A stretch of 64,000 nucleotides of DNA from NCBI GenBank assembly GCA_963677655.1, contig OY782088.1. One strand, written 5' to 3'. Each line of letters starts with the position of its first letter. Positions within the stretch are counted from its first letter, which is position 1. The translations under genes and the position numbers were made by a program. The notes beneath the pieces are model-generated. The model saw only the letters and a list, made by a program, of their open reading frames with translations, made no database searches and was not told the origin of the DNA. Source of the stretch: Saccharicrinis sp963677655 (lineage in GTDB: Bacteria > Bacteroidota > Bacteroidia > Bacteroidales > Marinilabiliaceae). This document shows positions 55,003 to 63,238 of this stretch, in pieces.

Positions 55003-56737
55003 ATCTTTCTTCTTCTATTTTCTTCTTTAATATTTCTGACTTATTTCCTAATTCCAATGATAAATTCCATTGCTTTAGGGCACCTACAGCATCACCATTT
55101 TTAAATAAAATATCTCCATAATGTTCTACAATAACATCACTGGAATTTCCTCCGTTATCAATTGCACGTTCAATAATATATTTAGCTTCAAAATATCTTC
55201 CTCTTTTAAATAAAACCCAGGCATAAGTATCTAAATAAGTAGAGTTAGAAGGCTCTAATTCTATACATTTAGAAATCATAGTTTCTGCTTTATCTAAATT
55301 CTTATTTAATAAGGATAAATAGTAACTATAATTATTAAGTACAACTACATTATTTTCATCAATTTTTAGAGCCTTTTCATAATAATTAAATGATTCATCA
55401 TACTTTTTTAAATTATATAATACATCACCAGTATATGAGTAAAATTGGGACTCTAATTGTTTATTATTAGTAACATATTCTATACCTGTAATTAAAGTCT
55501 TATATGATTGATCATATAATTCTTTTTGCATACAAGCCATTCCATGAAATAAATAAAACAAAGGTTCTTCGGGAAATATAATTATTGCATCTTTAGTATC
55601 AGTATACAATAACTCTACTTCATTAATACTAATTTCTAATAAAAATAGATCTTGCCAAACTGAAGAATTTGTGTTATCAATATTTAAACTTTTTTTGTAA
55701 TAACTAATAGCTTGTTGGTTCTTTTTTCTATTTTGTAAATAATTAGCGTAAAAAATATATCCTTTAGAATTTTCCTTATTAGTTGAAATTAAAGTATTAA
55801 ACAGATCTTCTATAGCAACAGTATCTTTGTAATTTTTAAAATCTTCTCCTACTACAAAAGGTAATAATCTTTGAATCTTAACTTCAATATCCAATTCCTT
55901 ATCTAATAATCCCTTTTTATAATAATTTAAAAAAGATATTGTATCATTTTGATTAATTGCCACATTACCTAGAGAGAAATATCCTAACCCATTGTCTGGA
56001 TCAAGATTAAAAATTTGTTTATATGAATTAATCGCTTTATCATAGTCTTTTGTATAAAAATAAACATCTCCTAGAAAACCATAATAACGAGCTTCATAAG
56101 GATTATCTTTAATTAATTCTTGTATTTCTTTATAAGCTAAGGATTCTTTACCTATTTGTAGATACAACTTTTCCTTTTCTAAAGAAATAACTTCATTAAT
56201 ACCTATATTTTTTTCTAAAAGATTATATGTATCAATTGAATTTTGAAATTGCCTATTTTGAGAATATAATTGAGCTAAAACATATAAATATTCATCATTT
56301 GAAGGAAATTGTTTTACTAAAGACTCATATGTTTTAATAGAATTTGGTATATCTTTATTTTGTTGATAAAGATCACCTAACAACATCTTGTACCATTTAT
56401 TTTTAGGGGACAAACGAACGGCATTTTTTAATAAATCTTGAGCTCCTTCGTAATTTTTATATCTAATTTCAATGTTGGATAATTCATAATAACATGTACT
56501 ACTTAATGAATCTATTTTTAAACATTCTATTAAATACATTTTAGACTTTTCCAATTGACCTTGCATTTTTAAACGCTGGGCTTCATAGAAAAAATAGTCA
56601 AATTTTCTTTTTTCACTAGAATTTAAATTAGAAGTTTTTAAAGAATTTTGAGAATCTATAAATTGTGAATTATTCTTTATACTCTTACAACTAAATAATA
56701 GTAACAGAGAAATTATTATAACAAATGAATATTTCAT
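54989..56737 (-). CDS. TPR-repeat lipoprotein
   Basis: 582 residues. The lipobox LLLLFSCKSI gives Cys17. About 12 TPR units follow from ~40 to 575, for example STCYYELSNIEIRYKNYEGAQDLLKNAVRLSPKN, GYFSLGNVAINQND and NYSYYLSLLNKNLDKAETMISKCIELEPSNS. It is likely anchored at the envelope as a scaffold for protein interactions. It sits between dut and the DUF4292/EnvC-like genes, a conserved order in the phylum. Confidence 0.85.
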   Translation of the reverse strand: MKYSFVIIISLLLLFSCKSIKNNSQFIDSQNSLKTSNLNSSEKRKFDYFFYEAQRLKMQGQLEKSKMYLIECLKIDSLSSTCYYELSNIEIRYKNYEGAQDLLKNAVRLSPKNKWYKMLLGDLYQQNKDIPNSIKTYESLVKQFPSNDEYLYVLAQLYSQNRQFQNSIDTYNLLEKNIGINEVISLEKEKLYLQIGKESLAYKEIQELIKDNPYEARYYGFLGDVYFYTKDYDKAINSYKQIFNLDPDNGLGYFSLGNVAINQNDTISFLNYYKKGLLDKELDIEVKIQRLLPFVVGEDFKNYKDTVAIEDLFNTLISTNKENSKGYIFYANYLQNRKKNQQAISYYKKSLNIDNTNSSVWQDLFLLEISINEVELLYTDTKDAIIIFPEEPLFYLFHGMACMQKELYDQSYKTLITGIEYVTNNKQLESQFYSYTGDVLYNLKKYDESFNYYEKALKIDENNVVVLNNYSYYLSLLNKNLDKAETMISKCIELEPSNSTYLDTYAWVLFKRGRYFEAKYIIERAIDNGGNSSDVIVEHYGDILFKNGDAVGALKQWNLSLELGNKSEILKKKIEEERYVEE

Positions 56738-56761
56738 TTAATAAATATTTTACTTTAAATT

Positions 56762-57202
56762 TTAGTGCTTTCCTGTATGGCCAAATCCACCTTCACCTCT
56801 AATTGTTTCCTCTAAAGAATCTACTTCAACAAAAACAGCACTTTCATGCTTAGCGATCACCATTTGACAAATTCTTTCACCAGAATTAATAACAAAATCG
56901 TCATTACTAAGGTTAACAAGAATTACTTTAATTTCTCCACGATAATCAGCATCAATTGTACCGGGAGTATTAAGAACTGTGATCCCGTGTTTATATGCTA
57001 ATCCACTTCTGGGACGAATTTGCGCTTCGTAACCTTCTGGTAATTCAATAAACAAACCAGTTGGGATTAAAACACGCTGCAAAGGTTTTAAAATCAAATC
57101 ATTATTTAAATAAGCTCTTAAATCTAATCCTGCAGAAAGATCAGTACTATATTGAGGTAATGGATTATTACTTTTATTGATAATTTTAATTTTTAACGAC
57201 AT
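56762..57202 (-). CDS. dut: dUTP diphosphatase
   Basis: 146 residues. All five trimeric dUTPase motifs are seen: AGLDLRAYL (1), PRSGLAYKHGI (2), GTIDADYRGEIKVIL (3, with the catalytic Asp), RICQMVIAKHE (4) and RGEGGFGHTGKH (5, P-loop-like tail). It hydrolyses dUTP to dUMP, keeping uracil out of DNA. It overlaps the flippase gene by 17 bases. Confidence 0.96.
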   Translation of the reverse strand: MSLKIKIINKSNNPLPQYSTDLSAGLDLRAYLNNDLILKPLQRVLIPTGLFIELPEGYEAQIRPRSGLAYKHGITVLNTPGTIDADYRGEIKVILVNLSNDDFVINSGERICQMVIAKHESAVFVEVDSLEETIRGEGGFGHTGKH

Positions 57203-58697
57203 TTCTATTTTTTATTATTTTTTTTAATTCCAAAGCGTAAATAATCCATAAAAATACAACTATTAAACAAACCCTAATTAAATGTATTAGGATATTTGGC
57301 AATAATTGATCCAAATTTATAAAACCTGAAGCTATTGAAGGCAGTATATATACGCCTAATATGTATAAAGTTAAGGTTAGGATTATGTATTTAAAAATTT
57401 TCGACCAATTATAATAAATAGGAAACTTTTTATTACCCCAATAAATACTAAATAATACCATTGAACCAAAACATAATACCCCACTTACAGCACAACCATA
57501 GTAACCTAAATATGGAATTAAAACAATATTTCCAACTAATGTTACCATAGTCCCTATTATCCCCATATAAGCTCCATATATGGTCTTATCTGACACTTTA
57601 TACCAAACTGATAGAGTGAAGTAAATACCACTTAATAATTGAGCAACTAAAACCAATGGAATTACACCATTTGCTGAATTATATTCTGGCAACAATAACA
57701 AATTTATTATATCAATAAAGAAAGTGACACCAAGAAATATTAATAAACCAAATAAAACAAAATAGGTAAGAATTTGATTATAAATAGTAAGATCGTTAGA
57801 ATTGGAATGATGTTTAAAAAAGAAAGGTTCAAAAGCTAATCTGAAAGATTGAGTAAACATGGCCATTAAAACACCAATTTTAAAATTAGCACCATATAAA
57901 GCAACTAATCTATATCCTTCGTCCCCACCAATTAATCTTGGTAGAAGGGCTTTATCAATACTTTGATTAATCATTCCCGTAATACCAACAATTAATATTG
58001 GAAAAGAATACTTATACATTTTCTTTAACAATTTATAGTCAAATCCAACAAATATTCCCTTTAATTCTTTTACTAAAAATATTAGTACAAAAAAAGATGC
58101 AAACAAATTAGAAAGTAAAACGTAATAAGCTTCATAATCAGTATTATAAAACCAATTAATAAAATTATCATATTCACTTTCTAAAAGCTTTGGACAAACT
58201 AATAAAAAGAAAATATTAAAAAATATAAGAATAAGGACATTTAAGAGCTTTATAAATGCAAACCTTATACTTTTATTATTATAACGAAGTTTTGCGAAAA
58301 TTAAGGCTGAAATAGCATCAATAGCGACTAATAGACCAGCAATCCATATTAAGCTATTATAAGAACTGTAGGTATTGGATAATTGAACATTTTTTAAAAG
58401 AATGTATAAAAACAAAATAAATACCGAACTAGTTACGAGTATGCTAATAAAACCAGTGGTAAAAACATTCTTATAATTTTCCTTTTTAGAAAACCTAAAA
58501 AAAGTGGTTTCAAAACCATATGTTAAGATAACAAGAAATATGGCTATATATCCATATATTTCAGTTATATAGCCATATTGTATTTCATTCATTGTACGAA
58601 TATAATACGGCATTAATAACCAATTTAACAGGCGAACAAGAATTGTTCCTCCTCCATAAATAACTGTTTCACCAGCTAATGATTTTATATTTCCCAA
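57186..58697 (-). CDS. Polysaccharide flippase, MOP superfamily (Wzx-like)
   Basis: 503 residues with about 14 membrane helices. The opening GNIKSLAGETVIYGGGTILVRLLNWLLMPYYIR is typical of lipid-linked oligosaccharide flippases of Bacteroidota. The start must be TTG at 58697: two codons upstream there is an in-frame stop, the first internal ATG comes ~29 codons later, inside helix 1, and homologues start at this point. It should move lipid-linked sugars across the inner membrane. It lies 12 bases downstream of ruvB. Confidence 0.87.
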   Translation of the reverse strand: MGNIKSLAGETVIYGGGTILVRLLNWLLMPYYIRTMNEIQYGYITEIYGYIAIFLVILTYGFETTFFRFSKKENYKNVFTTGFISILVTSSVFILFLYILLKNVQLSNTYSSYNSLIWIAGLLVAIDAISALIFAKLRYNNKSIRFAFIKLLNVLILIFFNIFFLLVCPKLLESEYDNFINWFYNTDYEAYYVLLSNLFASFFVLIFLVKELKGIFVGFDYKLLKKMYKYSFPILIVGITGMINQSIDKALLPRLIGGDEGYRLVALYGANFKIGVLMAMFTQSFRLAFEPFFFKHHSNSNDLTIYNQILTYFVLFGLLIFLGVTFFIDIINLLLLPEYNSANGVIPLVLVAQLLSGIYFTLSVWYKVSDKTIYGAYMGIIGTMVTLVGNIVLIPYLGYYGCAVSGVLCFGSMVLFSIYWGNKKFPIYYNWSKIFKYIILTLTLYILGVYILPSIASGFINLDQLLPNILIHLIRVCLIVVFLWIIYALELKKIIKNRNVVKN

Positions 58698-58709
58698 AAT
58701 TTAAGGCGA

Positions 58710-59735
58710 TTAAAATAATGAAAATTGCTCTTGACTATTGTTATCTCTACCCAGATGACTATATGCTAAAGGTGTAACCATTCTTCCTCGTGGGGTTCTT
58801 TTAATAAATCCTTCTTTAATTAGAAATGGTTCATAAACTTCCTCTATTGTACCTGCATCTTCACCAATAGCAGTTGCAATTGTTGTTATACCAACAGGTC
58901 CGCCTTGAAATTTATCAATTAAAGTCAAAAGAATTTTATGATCCATTTCATCCAATCCATGTTGATCAATATTCAATGCTTCCAGTGAAAATTGAGATAT
59001 TTTTAAATCGATATTTCCATTTCCTTTAACCTGAGCAAAATCTCTAACTCTTCTAAGTAAGGCATTGGCAATCCTTGGAGTTCCCCTACTTCTTCCAGCT
59101 ATTTCATAACTAGCATCCTCATTTATAGGAGTATTTAATATTTGTGACGACCTTTCTACAATTCCACTTAAGACATCAGTATCATAATATTCGAGATGAA
59201 AATTAATTCCAAATCTTGCTCTAAGAGGACTAGTTAATAATCCACTTCGAGTAGTGGCACCAATTAAGGTAAAAGGATTTAAATCAATTTGTATACTACG
59301 TGCTCCAGGACCCTTGTCGATGACAATATCAATACGAAAGTCTTCCATGGCAGAATACAAGTATTCTTCAACAATAGGACTCAATCGATGAATTTCATCT
59401 ATGAATAAAACATCATTAGGTTCCAGGCTTGTTAATATACCAGCAAGATCACCTGGTTTATCTAACACCGGACCACTTGTTATTTTGAAACCGACATTAA
59501 GTTCATTTGCTATGATATTTGATAAGGTGGTTTTCCCTAATCCTGGAGGGCCATGAAGAAGTACATGATCTAAGGCCTCATTACGCATGGAGGCAGCTTG
59601 TACAAAAATTTTAAGATTTTCAACTAATTTAAATTGACCTTTAAAATCAGAAAACGATAAAGGCCTAAGCTTATTTTCAACATCACTTTCTATGGATTGA
59701 TATCCCTCCTCTCTTATATCAAAATTATTTTGCAT
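58710..59735 (-). CDS. ruvB: Holliday junction branch-migration ATPase RuvB
   Basis: 341 residues. KLRPLSFSDFKGQ (~22-34), Walker A GPPGLGKTT (~65-73), Walker B VLFIDEIHRLSP, sensor ATTRSGLLTSPLRARFG, arginine finger region and the C-terminal winged helix (GGPVGITTIATAIGED, GFIKRTPRGRMVTPLAY) are intact. With RuvA it drives branch migration. ruvA and ruvC are not adjacent. It lies between a lone receiver gene and the flippase in the minus-strand cluster. Confidence 0.97.
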   Translation of the reverse strand: MQNNFDIREEGYQSIESDVENKLRPLSFSDFKGQFKLVENLKIFVQAASMRNEALDHVLLHGPPGLGKTTLSNIIANELNVGFKITSGPVLDKPGDLAGILTSLEPNDVLFIDEIHRLSPIVEEYLYSAMEDFRIDIVIDKGPGARSIQIDLNPFTLIGATTRSGLLTSPLRARFGINFHLEYYDTDVLSGIVERSSQILNTPINEDASYEIAGRSRGTPRIANALLRRVRDFAQVKGNGNIDLKISQFSLEALNIDQHGLDEMDHKILLTLIDKFQGGPVGITTIATAIGEDAGTIEEVYEPFLIKEGFIKRTPRGRMVTPLAYSHLGRDNNSQEQFSLF

Positions 59736-59741
59736 CTCAAT

Positions 59742-60134
59742 TCAATCCTTTACTAACTGAAGTTTTAACAATAGATTATTAAAAAGTTCTAAATCAAAAG
59801 GTTTAGCCATATATTCATCCATACCATGTTTTATGCATTTTTCACGGTCAGCATCGAATGTATTAGCTGTTAAACCAATTATGATTGTATGTTCTCCTGA
59901 TTGTTCTTCGTATTCTCTAATATTTTTTGTTGCCTCTAATCCGTCCATTACCGGCATCATTAAATCCATAATAATTAAATCAAACTTATTTAATTTTACT
60001 TGATCTACAGCTTCTTTACCATTATTAGCAATTTGAATCTTATGGTTATACTTGGATAAGTTTAAATAAATAAGTTTTTGATTTAAGATATTATCTTCAA
60101 CTAATAGAATATTTAATGGATTGATATCTGACAT
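59742..60134 (-). CDS. Stand-alone response regulator receiver protein
   Basis: 130 residues, receiver only. NILLVEDNILNQKLI with the acidic pair, phosphoacceptor in FDLIIMDLMMPVMDGLEAT, LTANTF and the conserved Lys in YMAKPFD. The form resembles receiver domains of hybrid kinases more than CheY. It has no output domain and no kinase beside it. It lies 16 bases after nadA and 6 bases before ruvB, so it is co-transcribed with both. Its partner is unknown. Confidence 0.88.
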   Translation of the reverse strand: MSDINPLNILLVEDNILNQKLIYLNLSKYNHKIQIANNGKEAVDQVKLNKFDLIIMDLMMPVMDGLEATKNIREYEEQSGEHTIIIGLTANTFDADREKCIKHGMDEYMAKPFDLELFNNLLLKLQLVKD

Positions 60135-60150
60135 ACTAATATAATTTTTT

Positions 60151-61146
60151 CTATAAACCTAATTGCGCAGAAATATCTAACATTCTTTCAATAGGTTTTA
60201 CAGCTTTAACTCTTATATCTTCTTCAACTTCAATTGTTGGCCATGAGTATTTTAAACTATTATAAAGTTTTTCCATTGTGTTAAGCCTCATAAAATTACA
60301 ATCGTTACAAGCACAAGTTGAATCATTTGGAGGTGCAGGAATAAAAACTTTATCCGGACTCTTTAATTTCATTTGATGAATTATTCCTGACTCAGTAGCC
60401 ACGATATATTGATTTGCATCATCCTTAACTGAATAATTTAATAATGCAGCTGTAGAGCCTATATGATCAGCTAACATGAGCAATGGCTTTTTACATTCAG
60501 GATGTGCTAATAATTTAGCATTAGGATTTTCTTCTTTTAATTTAACTATTTTTTCTACTGAAAACTTCTCATGTACATGACAGGCTCCATCCCATAATAT
60601 CATATTTCGTCCAGTTATACTATTGATATAATTACCTAAATTTCTATCTGGTCCAAAAATTAATTTTTCGTCTTTATCAAAACTATCAACTATCGCTTTA
60701 GCATTAGTGCTGGTTACAACTACATCTGATAAAGCTTTAATTTCAGCAGAGGTATTAACATAAGTTACAACTTTATATCCCGGATGATTTTTAACAAATT
60801 CTGAAAATTGATCTGGTGGACAACTATCAGCTAAACTACATCCTGCATTTAAGTCAGGAACAATTACAGTTTTATCTGGAGATAAAATCTTAGCAGTTTC
60901 ACCCATAAAGTGTACACCTGCAACTATAATGATTTCAGCATCTGTTTTACTTGCAAATTGAGCCAATGCTAAACTATCTCCAACAAAGTCTGCTATATCT
61001 TGTATCTCATCTTCCTGGTAATAGTGTGCCATTAATACGGCATTCTTTTCTTTCTTTAATTTTAAGAATTCTTTGTGAATATCCTCACCCCCTTCTATAG
61101 GTTCGTCGACAAAACCTTTTTTTAACCAACTTTCTTTTAATTCCAT
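60151..61146 (-). CDS. nadA: Quinolinate synthase
   Basis: 331 residues. VLMAHYYQEDEIQDIADFVGDSL (~37-59), PDLNAGCSLADSC (Cys103), WDGACHVHEKF (Cys189) and STCACNDCNFMRLNTMEKL give the [4Fe-4S] ligands of NadA. It condenses iminoaspartate with dihydroxyacetone phosphate to make quinolinate for NAD. nadB and nadC are not in the window. It is the first gene of the long minus-strand run and lies next to the candidate origin region. Confidence 0.96.
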   Translation of the reverse strand: MELKESWLKKGFVDEPIEGGEDIHKEFLKLKKEKNAVLMAHYYQEDEIQDIADFVGDSLALAQFASKTDAEIIIVAGVHFMGETAKILSPDKTVIVPDLNAGCSLADSCPPDQFSEFVKNHPGYKVVTYVNTSAEIKALSDVVVTSTNAKAIVDSFDKDEKLIFGPDRNLGNYINSITGRNMILWDGACHVHEKFSVEKIVKLKEENPNAKLLAHPECKKPLLMLADHIGSTAALLNYSVKDDANQYIVATESGIIHQMKLKSPDKVFIPAPPNDSTCACNDCNFMRLNTMEKLYNSLKYSWPTIEVEEDIRVKAVKPIERMLDISAQLGL

Positions 61147-61721
61147 TATTATAATATATAAATAGAGAAATTTTAAAAAACTATAGTAATTATAATATCC
61201 TGTTAGTAACGTTTATAAAAATATAGAAATATTATTGTTTTGTATTGACATAAACATTTATAAAACAGAAATTAAAAATTAATAAACATTTAATTAATAT
61301 CTCTAAATATTTGTAATCAATCAATTAACATACGTTATTAACATGTTGTTAATAGTAGGCAAATTTAATAAGATTATCTGTTTAAAGAAGATTTAGCCTG
61401 TTAAAATACTGTTTAGAATTGTTTTTAAAATTCGTCAAACTTTACTTGATTTATTAATTATATAGTCGTCTTGAATATTTATTTGAATTTTCCAAATTAA
61501 GATTTTTAAATATATTAATTTTGGATTCACAATTTATTAACAGCAATTAAACAGTTATTCACAGTTTATTAATAACCTGATTTTCTAAGTTATTACATTT
61601 ACATATATTTATGTAACACATTATAATATTGTATGTTAGTAATATATTGTAATATTATAAGTATACTTAAAACACATTGATAATATTAAAGTTATTTTCT
61701 TTCTATATTTGACAAAAAAAA
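61147..61721. other. oriC: Candidate chromosome replication origin (oriC)
   Basis: This 575-base gap has no gene and is very AT-rich. DnaA-box-like motifs: TTATTAACA at 61335-61343 and 61534-61542, TTATTCACA at 61555-61563 (matches TTATNCACA), and CTATTAACA on the minus strand at 61347-61355; the 61335 and 61347 copies face each other as an inverted pair. 61564-61700 is nearly pure A/T and could unwind. Thirteen genes to the left point left, and most genes to the right point right. parS-like sites lie at 49.9, 50.1 and 63.2 kb. Such boxes also arise by chance in AT-rich DNA, so this stays a candidate. Confidence 0.45.
61704..61711 (+). promoter_or_regulatory. Bacteroidota -7 element before rpiB
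   Basis: TATATTTG matches TAnnTTTG and ends 10 bases before the ATG, which implies a very short leader. TTG at 61677-61679 is somewhat far for a -33 element (24-base spacer). Confidence 0.4.
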
Positions 61722-62162
61722 ATGAAGTTTACTAAAGTTGGATTAGCAGCTGATCATGCTGGATATGAATTAAAAGAAATTTTAAAAATTTATTTAAAAG
61801 AGTTAGATCTTGAGGTATTAGATTTTGGAACTCATTCTTCTGAAAGTACAGACTATGCTGATTGGGCACATCCTATGGCTGATGCAGTTGAAAAAGCAGC
61901 TGTTGATTTTGGAATATCTGTTTGTGGAAGTGGAAATGGAATTAATATGACTGTTAATAAACATCAGGGAATTAGAGCTGCTCTTTGTTGGAATAAAGAA
62001 ATTTCTGAATTAGCACGTTCTCATAATAATGCAAATATATGTTCTTTACCTGCAAGATTTATTTCCGATGATATTGCTAAAGATATAGTATCCGCTTTTA
62101 TTAATACTCCTTTTGAAGGAGGAAGACATATTAGAAGAATTGAAAAAATTCCATGTTCGTAA
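61722..62162 (+). CDS. rpiB: Ribose-5-phosphate isomerase B
   Basis: 146 residues. KVGLAADHAGYELKEIL (~5-21), DFGTHSSESTDYADWA (~36-51) and VCGSGNGINMTVNKHQGIRAALCW (~67-90), with the catalytic Cys in the CGSGNG loop, match RpiB/LacAB isomerases. It interconverts ribose 5-phosphate and ribulose 5-phosphate. The first plus-strand gene right of the candidate origin. Confidence 0.95.
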   Translation: MKFTKVGLAADHAGYELKEILKIYLKELDLEVLDFGTHSSESTDYADWAHPMADAVEKAAVDFGISVCGSGNGINMTVNKHQGIRAALCWNKEISELARSHNNANICSLPARFISDDIAKDIVSAFINTPFEGGRHIRRIEKIPCS

Positions 62163-62270
62163 TTCTATATTAAAGAAGTGATAGATATTTATAGATATAT
62201 AGACAAATACATAATTTTTATATCAACATATATATTAATTATGTATTTTAGCATTTAAAAATCTTTTTAT

Positions 62271-62714
62271 ATGTTATCGAATACTTGTAAATATGCAGTA
62301 CGATCTGTTATTTATCTTGCCTTAAATCAAGATGAAGACAAAAAAATAGGTATTAAAAAAATTTCTGATGATTTAAATATCCCTACTCCTTTTTTGGGGA
62401 AAATTCTTCAGCAATTAGTAAAGCAAAAAATGTTATTATCAACAAAAGGACCACATGGAGGTTTCTCAATAGGTAAAGATCCTTCTGATATTACATTGCT
62501 TGATATTGTTAAAATAATAGATGGAATGGATATGTTTGATATGTGTTTGATTGGTATGAATACTTGTAAATCAGCGCATGAAAAACAATTACCATGTCCA
62601 GTTCATGAAAAATTTTGTAATGTAAGAGCTGAATTATTACATCTGTTCAAAACAGAAACTATAGAAAATATTATAAAAAGAGTAGATAATAAAACTGATT
62701 ATTACCTTTTATAG
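62271..62714 (+). CDS. Rrf2-family transcriptional regulator
   Basis: 147 residues. Winged helix: CKYAVRSVIYLAL (~6-18), KKISDDLNIPTPFLGKILQQLVKQ (~29-52), GPHGGFSIGKDPSDITLLDIV (~60-80). Cys92, Cys99, Cys109 and Cys116 lie in the region that binds an Fe-S cluster in IscR, NsrR and RsrR-type members, so redox, NO or Fe-S sensing is plausible. Its target genes are unknown. Its 3' end overlaps the convergent VanZ gene by 13 bases. Confidence 0.9.
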   Translation: MLSNTCKYAVRSVIYLALNQDEDKKIGIKKISDDLNIPTPFLGKILQQLVKQKMLLSTKGPHGGFSIGKDPSDITLLDIVKIIDGMDMFDMCLIGMNTCKSAHEKQLPCPVHEKFCNVRAELLHLFKTETIENIIKRVDNKTDYYLL

Positions 62715-63109
62715 GCTTTTTTGAATAGTAATAATTTATAAATGAATTTAATGTCTTTCATTAATAAAAATAAAATGCTACCTGCAAAAACTCCTATGCA
62801 ATTAAATATAGCATCATAAATATTTCCTGAGCGATAATTAGTTAAAATATATTGTAAAAATTCAATAACAATTCCGATAAAAATTGTATCAATAATTACC
62901 CAGTATTTTCTAAGAGCATTTTTATTTGAGTAGTTTTCAATAAAGAAAATAAAACTTAAAGTAAAATACATCACAAAATGAGCAAACTTATCAAAGTGTT
63001 TGAAGAATATTTCTGGATGGTGAATTACCTTATTTACATTCATAAGGCTTAAAAATAAAATGAAGCATATAATAAGTAATGTTCTCCAGTATGTTTTTAA
63101 GATGTACAT
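62702..63109 (-). CDS. VanZ-family membrane protein
   Basis: 135 residues with four membrane helices. HFDKFAHFVMYFTLSFIFF (~38-56) contains the conserved DKxxHFxxY of VanZ-like proteins, followed by GIVIEFLQYILTNYRSGNIYDAIFNCIGVFAGSILFLL, with the E-x-x-Q and D-x-x-x-N positions typical of the family. VanZ members have a poorly understood envelope role; VanZ itself raises teicoplanin resistance, but the family is broad and no resistance function is implied here. Confidence 0.85.
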   Translation of the reverse strand: MYILKTYWRTLLIICFILFLSLMNVNKVIHHPEIFFKHFDKFAHFVMYFTLSFIFFIENYSNKNALRKYWVIIDTIFIGIVIEFLQYILTNYRSGNIYDAIFNCIGVFAGSILFLLMKDIKFIYKLLLFKKAYKR

Positions 63110-63188
63110 AATCAGTGTTTTATGTGTGTTTTATAGGTTTTTTATTAAAAAGTTATTAACATTTTGTTGCAATATAGTATAAAACAAA

Positions 63189-63204
63189 TGTTTCACGTGA
63201 AACG
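63189..63204. other. parS: parS-like ParB-binding site upstream of hemW
   Basis: TGTTTCACGTGAAACG matches the parS consensus TGTTNCACGTGNAACA at all fixed positions but the last base; GTTTCACGTGAAAC is a perfect 14-bp palindrome. It lies in the gap between the divergent VanZ and hemW genes. Confidence 0.85.
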
Positions 63205-63238
63205 TTCATGTTAAAATTTAAAAACAATAATAAATTTA

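Noticed and set aside
63153..63161. TTATTAACA near the parS site at 63.2 kb as an origin signal
   Set aside because: A lone weak box in a short gap; noted only as a caution that this motif occurs by chance.
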